Assembly: GCA_018242585.1 (NCBI GenBank)
Contig: JAFEBQ010000002.1
Span: forward strand, 62,001 to 126,000
Reading direction: 5' to 3'
Source of the DNA: Planctomycetota bacterium
Lineage (GTDB): Bacteria; Planctomycetota; Planctomycetia; Pirellulales; PNKZ01
DNA length: 64,000 bases
The notes beneath the pieces are model-generated. The model worked only from the letters and a program-made list of their open reading frames with translations. It made no database searches and was not told the origin of the DNA. Positions 9,169-18,427 of the stretch are shown here, piece by piece (the first letter of the stretch is position 1; each line of letters opens with the position of its first letter). Position numbers and translations under genes: made by a program.

Positions 9169-10503
9169 TTAGCACTTCAACATCACACGTTGGCGGAAGG
9201 CGCTGGCCGGCAAGCGGATGCCCGCTTGCTCGATGCGGTCCATGCATTTCGGTCGAATGCCGGTCGCCTCGAAGCGGCCAAAGGCTTTGGAATTCTCGTC
9301 GATCCCCTCCTGGATGAACCGGAAAATGTCTTGCATCACGATCGTGTCTCCTTCCATGCCAACGATCTCGGTGATGTAGGTGATCTTGCGCGGACCGCCT
9401 TGCAGACGGCTGGCCTGGATGATCAGGTTGACGCCGCTGGCCATTTGCTGCCGCATGGCCTTCAACGGCAGTTCGAAGCCCGACATCGTGATCATCGTTT
9501 CCATACGAGACAGGGCGTCGCGCGGGGTGTTGGCGTGCAGCGTGGTCATCGAACCTTCGTGGCCGGTGTTCATGGCCTGGAGCATGTCCAAGGTTTCGGC
9601 GCCGCGGCATTCGCCGATGATGATTCGTTCGGGCCGCATACGCAGGGCGTTGCGCACTAGGTCGGTGGCCGTGATCGCCCCTTTGCCTTCGATATTGGGT
9701 GGGCGGGTTTCCAATCGCACCACGTGTTCTTGCTGCAATTGAAGTTCGGCGGCGTCCTCGATCGTGACAATGCGGTCGGTGTTGCCGATAAAGCTCGACA
9801 AGGTGTTCAACAGCGTCGTCTTGCCCGAGCCAGTACCGCCGGAGATCACGACGTTGAGTCGAGCCTTGATCGCCCCTTCCAGTAGCATCACCATCTCGGG
9901 CGTGAAGGCCTTGTAGTTCAACAGGTCTTCCAGCTTCAACGGGTTCGAGCCGAAACGGCGAATCGAGACGGCCGCGCCGTCCAGGGCCAACGGCGGAATG
10001 ATCGCGTTGACGCGTGAGCCGTCTTGCAAGCGGGCGTCGACCATCGGACAGACCTCGTCGACGCGGCGACCAACCTTGGACACGATGCGGTCGATAATCT
10101 GCAGCAGGTGGGCGTTGTCGCGGAACGTCACGTTCGAGCGTTCCATCCGCCCTTTGCGTTCGACAAAGATGTGCTTGGGGCCGTTGATCAGAATATCGCT
10201 GATCGTCGCGTCCTTGAGCAGCAACTCCAACGGCCCCAGGCCGAACGTCTCGTCCAGCACCTCGTCAATCAGCCGGTCGCGCTCGCCGCGATTGAGCATG
10301 ATGTCTTCGGCATCGCACAGATGCTCGACGACCATGCGAATCTCGCGGCGCAGCACATCACCTTGCAAGTCGCCCACCCGGTTCAGGTCGAGCTTGTCGA
10401 CCAGCTTGCCGTGAATCTTGCGCTTGAGTCCTTCGAATTCCGAATCGCCCGACTTCTCGCCAGGACGACCGACCATCGGCAGGGGCTTGTTGGGAGCAGA
10501 CAT
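9169..10503 (-). CDS. cpaF: Tad/Flp pilus assembly ATPase CpaF (TadA)
   Basis: 444 aa, type II/IV secretion ATPase. Walker A is ISGGTGSGKTTLLN at about residue 220. The Walker B/Asp and His boxes follow (RPERIIIGECRGAETLDML, then TGHEGSMTTLHAN). The N-terminal all-alpha domain typical of CpaF covers about residues 25-110, and DILINGPKHIFVERKG marks the N2 domain. Length matches the family. It supplies energy for pilin assembly through TadB/TadC, which are encoded directly downstream. This is a confident assignment. Confidence 0.97.
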   Translation of the reverse strand: MSAPNKPLPMVGRPGEKSGDSEFEGLKRKIHGKLVDKLDLNRVGDLQGDVLRREIRMVVEHLCDAEDIMLNRGERDRLIDEVLDETFGLGPLELLLKDATISDILINGPKHIFVERKGRMERSNVTFRDNAHLLQIIDRIVSKVGRRVDEVCPMVDARLQDGSRVNAIIPPLALDGAAVSIRRFGSNPLKLEDLLNYKAFTPEMVMLLEGAIKARLNVVISGGTGSGKTTLLNTLSSFIGNTDRIVTIEDAAELQLQQEHVVRLETRPPNIEGKGAITATDLVRNALRMRPERIIIGECRGAETLDMLQAMNTGHEGSMTTLHANTPRDALSRMETMITMSGFELPLKAMRQQMASGVNLIIQASRLQGGPRKITYITEIVGMEGDTIVMQDIFRFIQEGIDENSKAFGRFEATGIRPKCMDRIEQAGIRLPASAFRQRVMLKC

Positions 10504-10768
10504 GATTGATTCGTATCCTGATTCTGATTCAGGCGGCTTGAAACACGCGGCACTCGGCCAACGTCATCAGGCGTCACCGTCGCGGTGGCAGGTAATAGGC
10601 GGGAGGTAACCGGCGATGGAACGCTGCGGCCGCGGAAGTCCGTTGCCAAGTCCGGCGTGGGTGCCTTTTGTCACCAGCGCCGATAGTTCCACCTAGCAAG
10701 TCTAGGTTACGGTTAAGACGTGCCGGGGCCCGAGAGGGCGAAAACGCGACACACGGCGAAGGTTTCAA

Positions 10769-10843
10769 TAAGCCCAGGGTCTCACCCCCTGGGATAAGGA
10801 TAGAAGTGGACACAAGAACCCAGAGGATGAAACCCCTGGGCTT
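10769..10843. repeat. Tandem pair of palindromic AGCCCAGGG elements between cpaE and cpaF
   Basis: Two imperfect palindromes occur about 20 nt apart: 10769-10796 (AGCCCAGGG-TCTC-ACCCCCTGGG) and 10817-10843 (AACCCAGAGG-ATGAA-ACCCCTGGGCTT). They belong to the same family as 6333-6362 and 22225-22252. The surrounding 345-nt gap (10504-10848) holds no gene that I can support. On the minus strand the pair lies just after the cpaE stop and could attenuate transcription into cpaF. Confidence 0.6.
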
Positions 10844-10848
10844 TGCGA

Positions 10849-12078
10849 CTACTTCTTCTTCCCGCCGAACATGCTGAACAGCCCTGACTTGCCCGGCTTG
10901 GCCTGTTCGGCCGGGGCAGCGGCTGCTTCGCCGGCGGCCTCGGCCGGCCCGGCCGAAAGCTGCTCGGCCAGGCGAATGAGCGATTGAGTGACGGGCGCCT
11001 TGGGAGCTTGCTCGATCAACGGCACGCCGTTGTTGCGCACTTCGACCATCGTGCGGAACTCGTTCGGCACCTGGGCAAAGATCTCGCGGCCGATCGTTTC
11101 CTGGGCTTTCTTCAAGCTGATCGTGCTGTCGTTCAGACCGACACGGTTGCAGACCACCTTGACCTTCTCGCCCATGCCTTCCATCTCGTTGAACGAAGTG
11201 AGCAATCGGACCACGTTTCGCAAGCAGGGCAAGTCCAACTGGGTGACCAGCAGGATGTGCGTCGCCATTTGCAACGCGACCATGTCCAACGGGGTGTACG
11301 ACTTGGACAAGTCGAGCACCACGTGCGAGAACGTCGCCTTTAACAGGCCGATCACGCGTTGCAAATCGTCGGGCTGGACCAGCCCCATGTCTTCCATATT
11401 CACTGGCCGAGGCAGCAAGAACAGCCCCGACGAGTGTTTGGTTAGCGACCGTCGCAACAGAGTAAAGTCCAAACGCGACACGTTCTGCGCCACGTCGACA
11501 ATCGAATAATCAGGAATCGTGTCCAAGAACACGTCGGCATCGCCCAGGCACAAATCCATGTCGACCAGGACCGCCGAGTTCTTCGGCTCCTTGGCCAAGA
11601 TGCAGCCCAGGTTGACGCTGATGCTCGTGGTGCCCACGCCGCCGGTGGCGCCGCAGACGGCAATGACCGTCGAGGCTCGGCTCTTGGTTTCGCCGCGGCC
11701 GAACCGCCGCTCGGCAATACGGCCGATGGCGTCGAACAGATCTTGCAGCTTGAGCGGTTGGGTCAGGTATTCCTTGGCTCCGGCCCGCATGGCGCGGAGG
11801 ATCAACTTGCCGTCGGTCGACGAGCTGACCACCAGGATATTGCAGTCGGGGGACAACTCGCTGAGCCGAGCCACCAGGTCCAGCGCCTTATCGGCGTCGG
11901 AATCGAGCGAGACAATGCCGATGTCCGGGTGGGTTTGACCGACCACGTCGGCAAAGAACTCGTAGCGCGAACATTCCGCTTCGAGCCAGACAATGTCCAT
12001 GCCGAGCAGCATGCCCTTCAACGCTTCGCGCGAGGCGTCGTTTGGATCAACGACGGCTAGACGGAGAACGTTGCTCAT
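10849..12078 (-). CDS. cpaE: Tad pilus localisation ATPase CpaE/TadZ
   Basis: 409 aa. Residues 1-125 form a receiver-like domain (LAVVDPNDASREALKGMLLG...MRAGAKEYLTQPL). Residues about 137-370 are a MinD/ParA-like ATPase with an atypical Walker A, CGATGGVGTTSISVNLG, which lacks the Lys of the usual KGG motif as is common in TadZ; VLVDMDLCLGDADV is the next motif. The last ~40 residues are Ala/Pro-rich and end in Lys. The family targets the Tad machine to a cell pole or site. It lies between the secretin and cpaF genes, the usual order. Confidence 0.93.
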   Translation of the reverse strand: MSNVLRLAVVDPNDASREALKGMLLGMDIVWLEAECSRYEFFADVVGQTHPDIGIVSLDSDADKALDLVARLSELSPDCNILVVSSSTDGKLILRAMRAGAKEYLTQPLKLQDLFDAIGRIAERRFGRGETKSRASTVIAVCGATGGVGTTSISVNLGCILAKEPKNSAVLVDMDLCLGDADVFLDTIPDYSIVDVAQNVSRLDFTLLRRSLTKHSSGLFLLPRPVNMEDMGLVQPDDLQRVIGLLKATFSHVVLDLSKSYTPLDMVALQMATHILLVTQLDLPCLRNVVRLLTSFNEMEGMGEKVKVVCNRVGLNDSTISLKKAQETIGREIFAQVPNEFRTMVEVRNNGVPLIEQAPKAPVTQSLIRLAEQLSAGPAEAAGEAAAAPAEQAKPGKSGLFSMFGGKKK

Positions 12079-12209
12079 GGCGTGACCACTCGAATCCCAG
12101 AAATACGACCAACCGGGTACACTGTCCGCAGTAACACTAGGTTACGAACGGCGCACGTGTAGCCGCCTATTGCCCCGCCCAATACCACCTGGGGGGTCAA
12201 TTCACACGA

Positions 12210-14246
12210 CTACTTTAGGTCGTCGTATCCCAGCGGGCCGATAAATCCTGGCGCTGGCTTGGCTCCCTGGCGGATCGCCTGTGTCGCAGGATGCGAGACA
12301 GACCGGTCGTTCGGATTATTCCGAGGGGTCGGCAAGGCGATCGGCGAACTGAGGGCCGGCCCACGTACGGGTGCCGAGACGTTCTGGGGCGTTGGCACCG
12401 AGGTCTGAGGGAGCCGAACCGGGCTAGCAGCCCCGGCCGGCGCATTCGGAATCGTCGGCACAGCCGTTACCACCGGCGCTGTCCGCACCAAGGCTGCCGA
12501 ACCGGCCGCAGAAGTGCCCGTTGCTGGCAGCGTCACGTTCGGAGGTGTTGTCCCTTGGCCCGAGTTGCTCGGCGTCGTCGACCGCGAACCCGGCGCGATC
12601 AGGGCCGCTGGACGGATCAACCCCGAGACTTTCGACTTGCCCGTTGCATCGGGCGCCGGAACCGGCGGAGTCGGCGAGTTGGCCGGAACCACTTCACCTG
12701 GCGGCACATCATTCGGGTAGTTCATCGGCATGTCTCCCGGCGCCACGTTCGGGGCCACCAGCTTCGGCACTTCAACATGTCCCTTGACGTACATCTGGAA
12801 GTCGGTCGGGAAGGTGGTGTCCATGCCCGGCCCGCAGTTGGGAACTTGATCGCAGTCCATGGCTTCGACCCAGTGGGGAGTGACCATGATCAACAATTCA
12901 ACTTCGTTGAAGATCGACTTATTGGTGCCGAAGAACGGGCCAATAAAGGGCAACTCACTTAGGATTGGCAGACCTGATTTGGCCGCCTCTTCGCGGTAAT
13001 TGACCAACCCGGCAATCGCCAACGTCTGCCCGGCCCGCATCTCGACGCCGGTGTCGATTTCGCGGACCTTCAAGCCCGGCACCGTAATGCCGTTGAGCGT
13101 GGTGCCCGTGGTGTTGTCGATTTCGCTCACGCGCGGGCGCACTTCCAGGCGAATGGCGCCGTTGCCCAGTACGATGGGCACAAAGTCGACTTGCGTGCCG
13201 TAGGGGCGGTACTGCACGGCCACGGTGCCCAAGCTGTTCGGCACCAGAATCGGGAATTCGCCACCGGCGTTGAAATAGGCTGGGCGGCCGCTGACCGTGA
13301 CAATGTCCGGTTCGCTCAACACCTTGGCCAGGTTGTCCTGCCGCAGAGCCTGCATGAACATACTGAACGACTGATAGTTGTCGACGATGCCAAAGGCAAA
13401 CGATTGCGTGCCAGCCGTGTTGATCTGGCCGGGCAACACCGAAACGCCGGTCGCCGACGAAGTGCTTTGCACGGTCTGGGACAGCAGCGCGTTGGGCTTC
13501 AGCAAGCCAGCGCCGGCGCTGCCGACATAGCTACCTGAACTGGTGATCTCGGCAAAGTCGATGCCCAGTTGGCGAAGCTTGGTGCGCGAGACTTCCATCA
13601 CGCGGACCTTCAGCACCACTTGCTGGGCGCCGCCAACTTGAATGTTGTTGATCACGGTGGGGTGAAACTGTTCGGCGATTGAAATAATCCGGTTCACTTG
13701 CGTCGGATCATCGACATAGCCGCCGATGATGACCGAATTGGGGAGCGGAATGACTTGCAAAGCCGACTTGGGGAACTGGGCCTGCAAGAGCGCGGTTAGC
13801 TCGCGCGCGTCGGCGTAAATAAGCAATTCGACGGTGAACACCTCGGCCTTGTTCTCGGTCCAGAGATTGATTTGCGTCACGCCGGGCTTCTTGGCGTAAA
13901 TCTGCAATTGGTTCGGCGACAGCGGAATGACGTCGACCAGTTCGGGATTGTTGACCGTGGCCTCGGGAATCCGCTGTTCCAGGGTCAGGATGCGGCTCGA
14001 ATTGGCGATCATGGTCACGCGCTCGCTGGCCGCTTGCACTTTGTGCATGACCGGCTGAGGGCCCGTCATTGACGGAGCGGCCGGCGGCGGCGTCTGGACG
14101 GGCGGCTGCTGCCAGGCCAGGCGCAACGTCGGACGCGCGCCCGGTTGCTCGGCCATTGCCAGCGTGGGCGCGATGGCCATCCACACGGCCAGGACCGTCA
14201 TCGCTTTGCGAATTGACGACGCTTGAAAACAGCGCATCGTAATCAT
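12210..14246 (-). CDS. cpaC: Tad pilus outer-membrane secretin CpaC/RcpA
   Basis: 678 aa. Signal peptide near the N-terminus (MTVLAVWMAIAPTLAMAEQ). Next is the pilus-assembly N-terminal domain (TLEQRIPEATVNNPELVDVIPLSPNQLQI), then a BON-like repeat (ARELTALLQAQFPKSALQVIPL). The secretin core spans about residues 205-470 (VLKVRVMEVSRTKLRQLGIDF ... VEMRAGQTLAIAGLV ... LLIMVTPHWVEAM). A Pro/Ala/Thr-rich tail of about 180 residues follows, longer than in typical CpaC. It forms the outer-membrane channel for the Flp pilus. A 131-nt gap separates it from cpaE. Confidence 0.95.
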   Translation of the reverse strand: MITMRCFQASSIRKAMTVLAVWMAIAPTLAMAEQPGARPTLRLAWQQPPVQTPPPAAPSMTGPQPVMHKVQAASERVTMIANSSRILTLEQRIPEATVNNPELVDVIPLSPNQLQIYAKKPGVTQINLWTENKAEVFTVELLIYADARELTALLQAQFPKSALQVIPLPNSVIIGGYVDDPTQVNRIISIAEQFHPTVINNIQVGGAQQVVLKVRVMEVSRTKLRQLGIDFAEITSSGSYVGSAGAGLLKPNALLSQTVQSTSSATGVSVLPGQINTAGTQSFAFGIVDNYQSFSMFMQALRQDNLAKVLSEPDIVTVSGRPAYFNAGGEFPILVPNSLGTVAVQYRPYGTQVDFVPIVLGNGAIRLEVRPRVSEIDNTTGTTLNGITVPGLKVREIDTGVEMRAGQTLAIAGLVNYREEAAKSGLPILSELPFIGPFFGTNKSIFNEVELLIMVTPHWVEAMDCDQVPNCGPGMDTTFPTDFQMYVKGHVEVPKLVAPNVAPGDMPMNYPNDVPPGEVVPANSPTPPVPAPDATGKSKVSGLIRPAALIAPGSRSTTPSNSGQGTTPPNVTLPATGTSAAGSAALVRTAPVVTAVPTIPNAPAGAASPVRLPQTSVPTPQNVSAPVRGPALSSPIALPTPRNNPNDRSVSHPATQAIRQGAKPAPGFIGPLGYDDLK

Positions 14247-14343
14247 CCCTGATATCCTGCGTTACACCAGCGACGCGGGGTGGCATGCACACCGCTTGGC
14301 GTCAACTGGCAGCTAACCATTCATCCTTGAACCGCGGCACTGC

Positions 14344-15309
14344 TTAGGGCTTGGTCTCGGGCGTCGGCGGGACGCCGTTGTCGCCGGCCGAGTTGCCTGA
14401 CAGCGTGCGGGGCACGCCATCTTCGAATTCCACTTCACGCGGCGACGAACCATCGAAGATTCGCATCCGCCACACATCCTTCTTCACGATGTCCGGCGTC
14501 GGCACTTGCTCGGCCGGCATCGGGGGCTTCTGTTGATTCAAGAGTCCGAGCAAATCCGGCTCGGGCTTTGGTTCGCTGCTGCTGTGCTTTACACCCAGCA
14601 ACTCTTCGGGGCTGGCGCCGTCCGTCTCGGACTTACCGTCGTCGTCGGCCGGCCGCATGATCAGCCGCAGCGTCCCTAGTTCAGTCGCCAGGGTCACCAA
14701 TTCGGCTTGTGCCGGCGTGACCAGCACCGAGACCGTCTTGGCCACGACCGCTTGCTGGCCGTCGTTGTCGCGACGGAAGACGTCGTCGACGGCGATGATC
14801 TTTACGTTCTGCAAAAACGTCCGCGCGCTGGGCATGCTGATGCCGTAGGTCGGGTTCGGGTGCAAATGGACCACCATGTCGACGCGATCGCCAGGCTTGA
14901 GCAGGCCGGCCATGCCGCTGACCGCGTCGACGCGCACCGAGACGACGCGCATCCCCTTGGCGATCATGCCCGACAGATCCTCGCCGTTGTCCCCTTTGGA
15001 GAGCAACATCTCCTCGACGATCGGCAAGCCAGGCAGAATCGGGTGCCGGGCCCGACGGCCGATGGCGTTCTCCCAATCACTCACCGCATTGGGCGGCATG
15101 CGGTCCTTGGGGAACTCTTCGAGCTTGATGTTCTCGGGCTTCAGCGGGTCGCCGGTGCCAATATTGCTGAGCGCCATGATCACCGGCACCATCTCGCCGG
15201 CTGGGGCCGCGACGACTTCACGGTTGGCCAAGGTCTGGTTGATGCCGATGGCGGCCACCAATCCACACCCCAAGGCGACAACGAGCAGCATCATCGTTTT
15301 CGGACGCAT
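14344..15309 (-). CDS. cpaB: Flp pilus assembly protein CpaB/RcpC
   Basis: 321 aa. N-terminal membrane anchor (MMLLVVALGCGLVAAIGINQTL). A SAF domain covers about residues 40-110 (MVPVIMALSNIGTGDPLKPENI ... GRRARHPILPGLPIVEEMLL), followed by the RcpC domain (GMRVVSVRVDAVSGMAGLLKPGDRVDMVVHL). CpaB proteins are periplasmic partners of the secretin. Immediately upstream of cpaC on the same strand, 97 nt apart. The C-terminus ends with a low-complexity region. Confidence 0.94.
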   Translation of the reverse strand: MRPKTMMLLVVALGCGLVAAIGINQTLANREVVAAPAGEMVPVIMALSNIGTGDPLKPENIKLEEFPKDRMPPNAVSDWENAIGRRARHPILPGLPIVEEMLLSKGDNGEDLSGMIAKGMRVVSVRVDAVSGMAGLLKPGDRVDMVVHLHPNPTYGISMPSARTFLQNVKIIAVDDVFRRDNDGQQAVVAKTVSVLVTPAQAELVTLATELGTLRLIMRPADDDGKSETDGASPEELLGVKHSSSEPKPEPDLLGLLNQQKPPMPAEQVPTPDIVKKDVWRMRIFDGSSPREVEFEDGVPRTLSGNSAGDNGVPPTPETKP

Positions 15310-15672
15310 CGATTCACCTGTGGTCGCGTTTTAACCGTCGCAGCCGGTGCAAGCGTCGAAGGCGGCACGCCGCGAAGAACTGTTAAAACCCTTCATAGTT
15401 GATTGGCTGTTACCGCCCGCAGACTTGATAACAGCGCCTCTTGGCGGCACGCTTCGCCTGGCCGGAATCACCGGCATTTCCGGCACACGCGGAACGACCG
15501 GTAAAGTTTGCCAACGACCTTTTCGCAGGCTGCTGGCATGAATCGATCCGTGCGCGGAAAAGATTACGCCTCTACTCTTGTCGGCATAACCGGCAATGTT
15601 TGTGCAGTTTGAACAGCTTCTCAAACGGCTTTTTCAGGCAAACTTCGCTAGCAACCAACCCAAGCGAGGGAT
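15310..15672. other. Intergenic gap between cpaA and cpaB
   Basis: A 363-nt gap inside the Tad locus. I find no supported gene, RNA or strong hairpin. It is long for a pilus operon and may carry a promoter for cpaB and the genes after it, but no convincing -35/-10 pair is visible. Confidence 0.4.
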
Positions 15673-16236
15673 TTAGCCCAGCATGCCATGCATGAAGAAG
15701 TACAGGATCGTCCCCATCGCAATGGGGATCCCATAGGGCAGCAGCATCATGGTCTTCTTCCGGTCGGCGGCAATCGCCGCCAGTTGGTTCGGGTCGCGAA
15801 CGGTCACAATCTCGTTGACGATGTGCTGGAACTGCTGGCGATGCTTGGTCCAGACCCGGCGGTACAGGACCATCATCACCGCTATCACGCCACCCAGGAT
15901 GGCCGAATAGCAAAAGGCATAAAAGGTCACCACGCTGCCGACCCAGGCGCCGACACCGGCCAGCAACTTGACATCGCCAGCGCCCATGCCGCCGATGGCA
16001 TAAGCCGGCATCAACAGGGCCAGGCCGACCCCGGTGGCCAGCAAGCTGAAGCCCAGGCCTTCCCAACCGCCGACACAGAACCCGTAGACCCAACCCCCGA
16101 CAATCATCGGGAAAGTGATCCAGTTCGGCACTTTCAACTGCCAGCCGTCGATCACGGCCGCAACCACCAGCGTGACGGTCACGAACCAAACGTGCCAATT
16201 GTTGAACAGGGCAGCGGCAAAGTCTTTTTCAAACAT
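15673..16236 (-). CDS. cpaA: Prepilin peptidase of the A24 family (CpaA/TadV)
   Basis: 187 aa, polytopic membrane protein. The two catalytic aspartates of A24 peptidases are visible: one in AAVIDGWQLKVPNW (about residue 30) and one in the GxGD motif GGMGAGDVKLLAG (about residue 88). It lacks the N-terminal methyltransferase domain, as expected for TadV/CpaA. It should cleave the leader of the Flp pilins at 16616-16801 and 47912-48097. Length and topology fit the family. Confidence 0.93.
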   Translation of the reverse strand: MFEKDFAAALFNNWHVWFVTVTLVVAAVIDGWQLKVPNWITFPMIVGGWVYGFCVGGWEGLGFSLLATGVGLALLMPAYAIGGMGAGDVKLLAGVGAWVGSVVTFYAFCYSAILGGVIAVMMVLYRRVWTKHRQQFQHIVNEIVTVRDPNQLAAIAADRKKTMMLLPYGIPIAMGTILYFFMHGMLG

Positions 16237-16310
16237 GTCAGTTCATCCTGGCAGGTGGGTGCAGTGTGGGTGGGAGTCGCGCGGCAACCGTTCGCCGCGT
16301 CAGGCGGATG

Positions 16311-16412
16311 TTAGGCGCGAAAGATCATCAGGCGAGCCACGAGCGTAACGGCCACAAACGCGGTGAATACCAACGGCGCCATTCCGGCCAAATCAACGGG
16401 AAGGATCGGCAT
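16311..16412 (-). CDS. 33-residue membrane micro-protein in the Tad locus
   Basis: ATG at 16412 reads MPILPVDLAGMAPLVFTAFV followed by AVTLVARLMIFRA and a stop. It is preceded by AGGTGA at suitable spacing, and contains one clear hydrophobic helix followed by Arg residues. It lies between the flp terminator and cpaA (75 nt upstream of cpaA). It has no family that I recognise. The ribosome-binding site, the transmembrane character and the position inside a conserved locus support a real gene; it could be an accessory subunit of the pilus machine. Confidence 0.6.
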   Translation of the reverse strand: MPILPVDLAGMAPLVFTAFVAVTLVARLMIFRA

Positions 16413-16545
16413 GGTGGTCACCTGGAATTGTGGTTTACTGCCCGGGCGTGGGCGCGCGCTCGGGCGCGCTGCCTACCAGCAACTATAGGTCGCAAATCGC
16501 CGTGTGCAGGCGATTTGACCACGGGCGTCCAACACGGCGATCAAC

Positions 16546-16583
16546 AAAAAAATCCCCGCGGTTCCTGGACGGAACCGCGGGGA
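16546..16583 (-). terminator. Rho-independent terminator after flp
   Basis: Perfect 12-bp stem CCCCGCGGTTCC / GGAACCGCGGGG (16554-16565 with 16571-16582), 5-nt loop, followed on the minus strand by seven T residues. It lies 33 nt after the flp stop and before the micro-protein and cpaA. It should end most flp transcripts and let some through to the assembly genes. Confidence 0.92.
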
Positions 16584-16615
16584 CTGAGGATCGAACCAAA
16601 GCTGGTTCGCGGGTA

Positions 16616-16801
16616 TTAGCTCGACGAAGTCTGGAGCTGGGTGGCGACCTTCTGGAACGTCGCGTTGGCGTTCGTGCCAATCGACTGGATGGCCGTCAAG
16701 CAGACGATGACGATCAACGCCAGCATCACGGCGTATTCAACCGCGGTGGGGCCGTCTTCCGACTTCAAAAACTTCTTGATCTTGGTGGCGAAACGAATCA
16801 T
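16616..16801 (-). CDS. flp: Flp-type pilin (Tad major pilin)
   Basis: 61 aa. A short basic leader (MIRFATKIKKFLKSEDG) is followed by the class IVb cleavage region G/PTAVEYAVM with the conserved Glu5-Tyr6 of the mature protein, then a hydrophobic helix (LALIVIVCLTAIQSIG). Predicted mature pilin is 44 residues, in the usual range. GGAG is present just upstream of the ATG (GAGGAGACC). First gene of the Tad locus and separated from it by a strong terminator, which would give excess pilin over assembly proteins. A ~75% identical paralogue is at 47912-48097. Confidence 0.95.
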   Translation of the reverse strand: MIRFATKIKKFLKSEDGPTAVEYAVMLALIVIVCLTAIQSIGTNANATFQKVATQLQTSSS

Positions 16802-17545
16802 GGCTGTGGGTCTCCTCAGATGTGCGTTCGGCCGTAGCGGAAGCGGGCGTGTTCGCCAGTTCTCTCGTGCCGATCGACCGGCCGGTGGCTACCGCCGGCC
16901 CGACTAACGATATTCGAGACCACTCCGCACACACCGTCGCAAAAACAATTCGACGACGGCCTGCTGCGTGTCCAAAGCGTCTCACGTTATTGGTTCAGCA
17001 CCTCTGATCCAGTCAGCCCGAGGGACGCGTTTCAAGGATTGCCGGCAGGACAATCGCTTGCACCACGTCCGAAGTCGCCAGCCGAAAGCCGCCGGTCGGA
17101 TTCACACCCGAGCGACGCGCGTTCGACTCACATCCTTCGGCAGCCTGGCTGCCTGGACAGCGTTCGCTATTCAGGCCCTTGGCTTTGCGCCCCGACCTCG
17201 CGGCCGGTTTGCCTTTTTCGAAGATGCAGAGGTATTGAAGCTGACCGCGAGAGTCCAACTGACGCGAAGCAACACCACGCGGGTTACCGTCGCCAGCCGT
17301 TCGCCCCCAGTCAACTTCGAGGCCGGTCGCAGAACCAACCTCGCAGCAGCCTCGTGCTCACGCACTTTGCTCCTGCACTGAAACCCTAGGTCAGCCAGGT
17401 TCCTAGTCAAATCGCGGTGTGTAAAAATTGCAAAATTCCGTAGACTGATCCGGGGGTATCGATTGTGACGATTTGAGCGCCCAGGTACGTGTCAAGCCGC
17501 TGCCGATGATTACTTAATGACCACGCCAACCCCACCACACTCCGC
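16802..17545. other. Divergent intergenic region upstream of flp
   Basis: A 744-nt gap between flp (-) and the prenyltransferase-fold gene (+). It must contain the flp promoter. I see no riboswitch of the type found upstream of the second pilin, no convincing sigma-70 or sigma-54 promoter and no supported gene. A tiny frame MTTPTPPHSA (17518-17550) ends in an ATGA overlap with the next gene's start and could be a leader peptide, but this is weak. Confidence 0.4.
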
Positions 17546-18427
17546 ATGACTTGGCTCACCAACACGCTCGACGAACTCGCCCACGTTGAAGAGTTCAGCT
17601 ATACCCCTGGCGGCGTGGCGTCGGCCGAGCCAGCGGCCTGGGCGGCACTGGCACTGGCGGCGCACGACCGCACCGACGCGGCGTTACGCGCTGCGCGGCA
17701 ACTCGCGCGGCTGCAAAACGTCGATGGCAGCGTGGGCATCAGCGCCGACCAGAACAATCCGTATTGGCCGACGCCCATGGCCATGTGCGCCTGGCACGCC
17801 CTCAAACGCCACGCCGCCGAAGAATTTCAGCCACTGATCGATCGCGCGCAGGCTTGGCTGCTCGTCGCGCATGGCAAGTCGCTGGATCAGGCCGAGTTCC
17901 TGGGGCACAACACGCGGCTGATCGGTTGGGCCTGGGTCGAGGGAACCCACTCCTGGGTCGAGCCCACTGCGTTCGCCGTGTTGGCCTTGAAGGCCGCGGG
18001 CCTGCACGATCACGCGCGCACGCGCGAAGCGGTGGAACTGCTGGTTGATCGATTGCTACCCGAGGGTGGTACGAACTACGGCAATACATTCGTGTTGGGT
18101 CAGGAACTACGTCCACATGTCGAGCCCACGGGGCTCGTGCTACTGGCCTTGCGCAACGAAGCGGACGCCAGTGGCCGCCTCACCCGAACGGTCGACTACG
18201 AGGTGCAAACGATTTCATCCCACACCACGGCGGCATCCCTGTCGTACGCGCTGTTGGGGCTGGCGGCCTGGCAGCGCACTCCGGCCGAGGCCGACGCCTG
18301 GCTAGCCGCTGCCGCCGAGCGGACGCGACGCCGGCCTGGCGCGTTGCCGCGACTGGCCATGTTGGCGCAAGCCGCTCGCGGCGCGGCGGCCCCGCTGGTG
18401 CAGATTGCCCAGGAAGGAGCCGGCTAA
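17546..18427 (+). CDS. Prenyltransferase/squalene-oxidase-like alpha-toroid protein
   Basis: 293 aa, soluble. Repeated helical segments with the pattern of the prenyltransferase/terpene-cyclase toroid are visible: AARQLARLQNVDGSVGIS, YWPTPMAMCAWHAL, SWVEPTAFAVLALKAAG, EPTGLVLLALRN, TTAASLSYALLGLAAW. The DxDD box of true squalene-hopene cyclases is not seen, so enzymatic cyclisation is doubtful. It is half the length of a full cyclase. The next gene (DUF362) starts at the base after its stop, so the two are almost certainly translated together; the function of the pair is unknown. Confidence 0.78.
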   Translation: MTWLTNTLDELAHVEEFSYTPGGVASAEPAAWAALALAAHDRTDAALRAARQLARLQNVDGSVGISADQNNPYWPTPMAMCAWHALKRHAAEEFQPLIDRAQAWLLVAHGKSLDQAEFLGHNTRLIGWAWVEGTHSWVEPTAFAVLALKAAGLHDHARTREAVELLVDRLLPEGGTNYGNTFVLGQELRPHVEPTGLVLLALRNEADASGRLTRTVDYEVQTISSHTTAASLSYALLGLAAWQRTPAEADAWLAAAAERTRRRPGALPRLAMLAQAARGAAAPLVQIAQEGAG

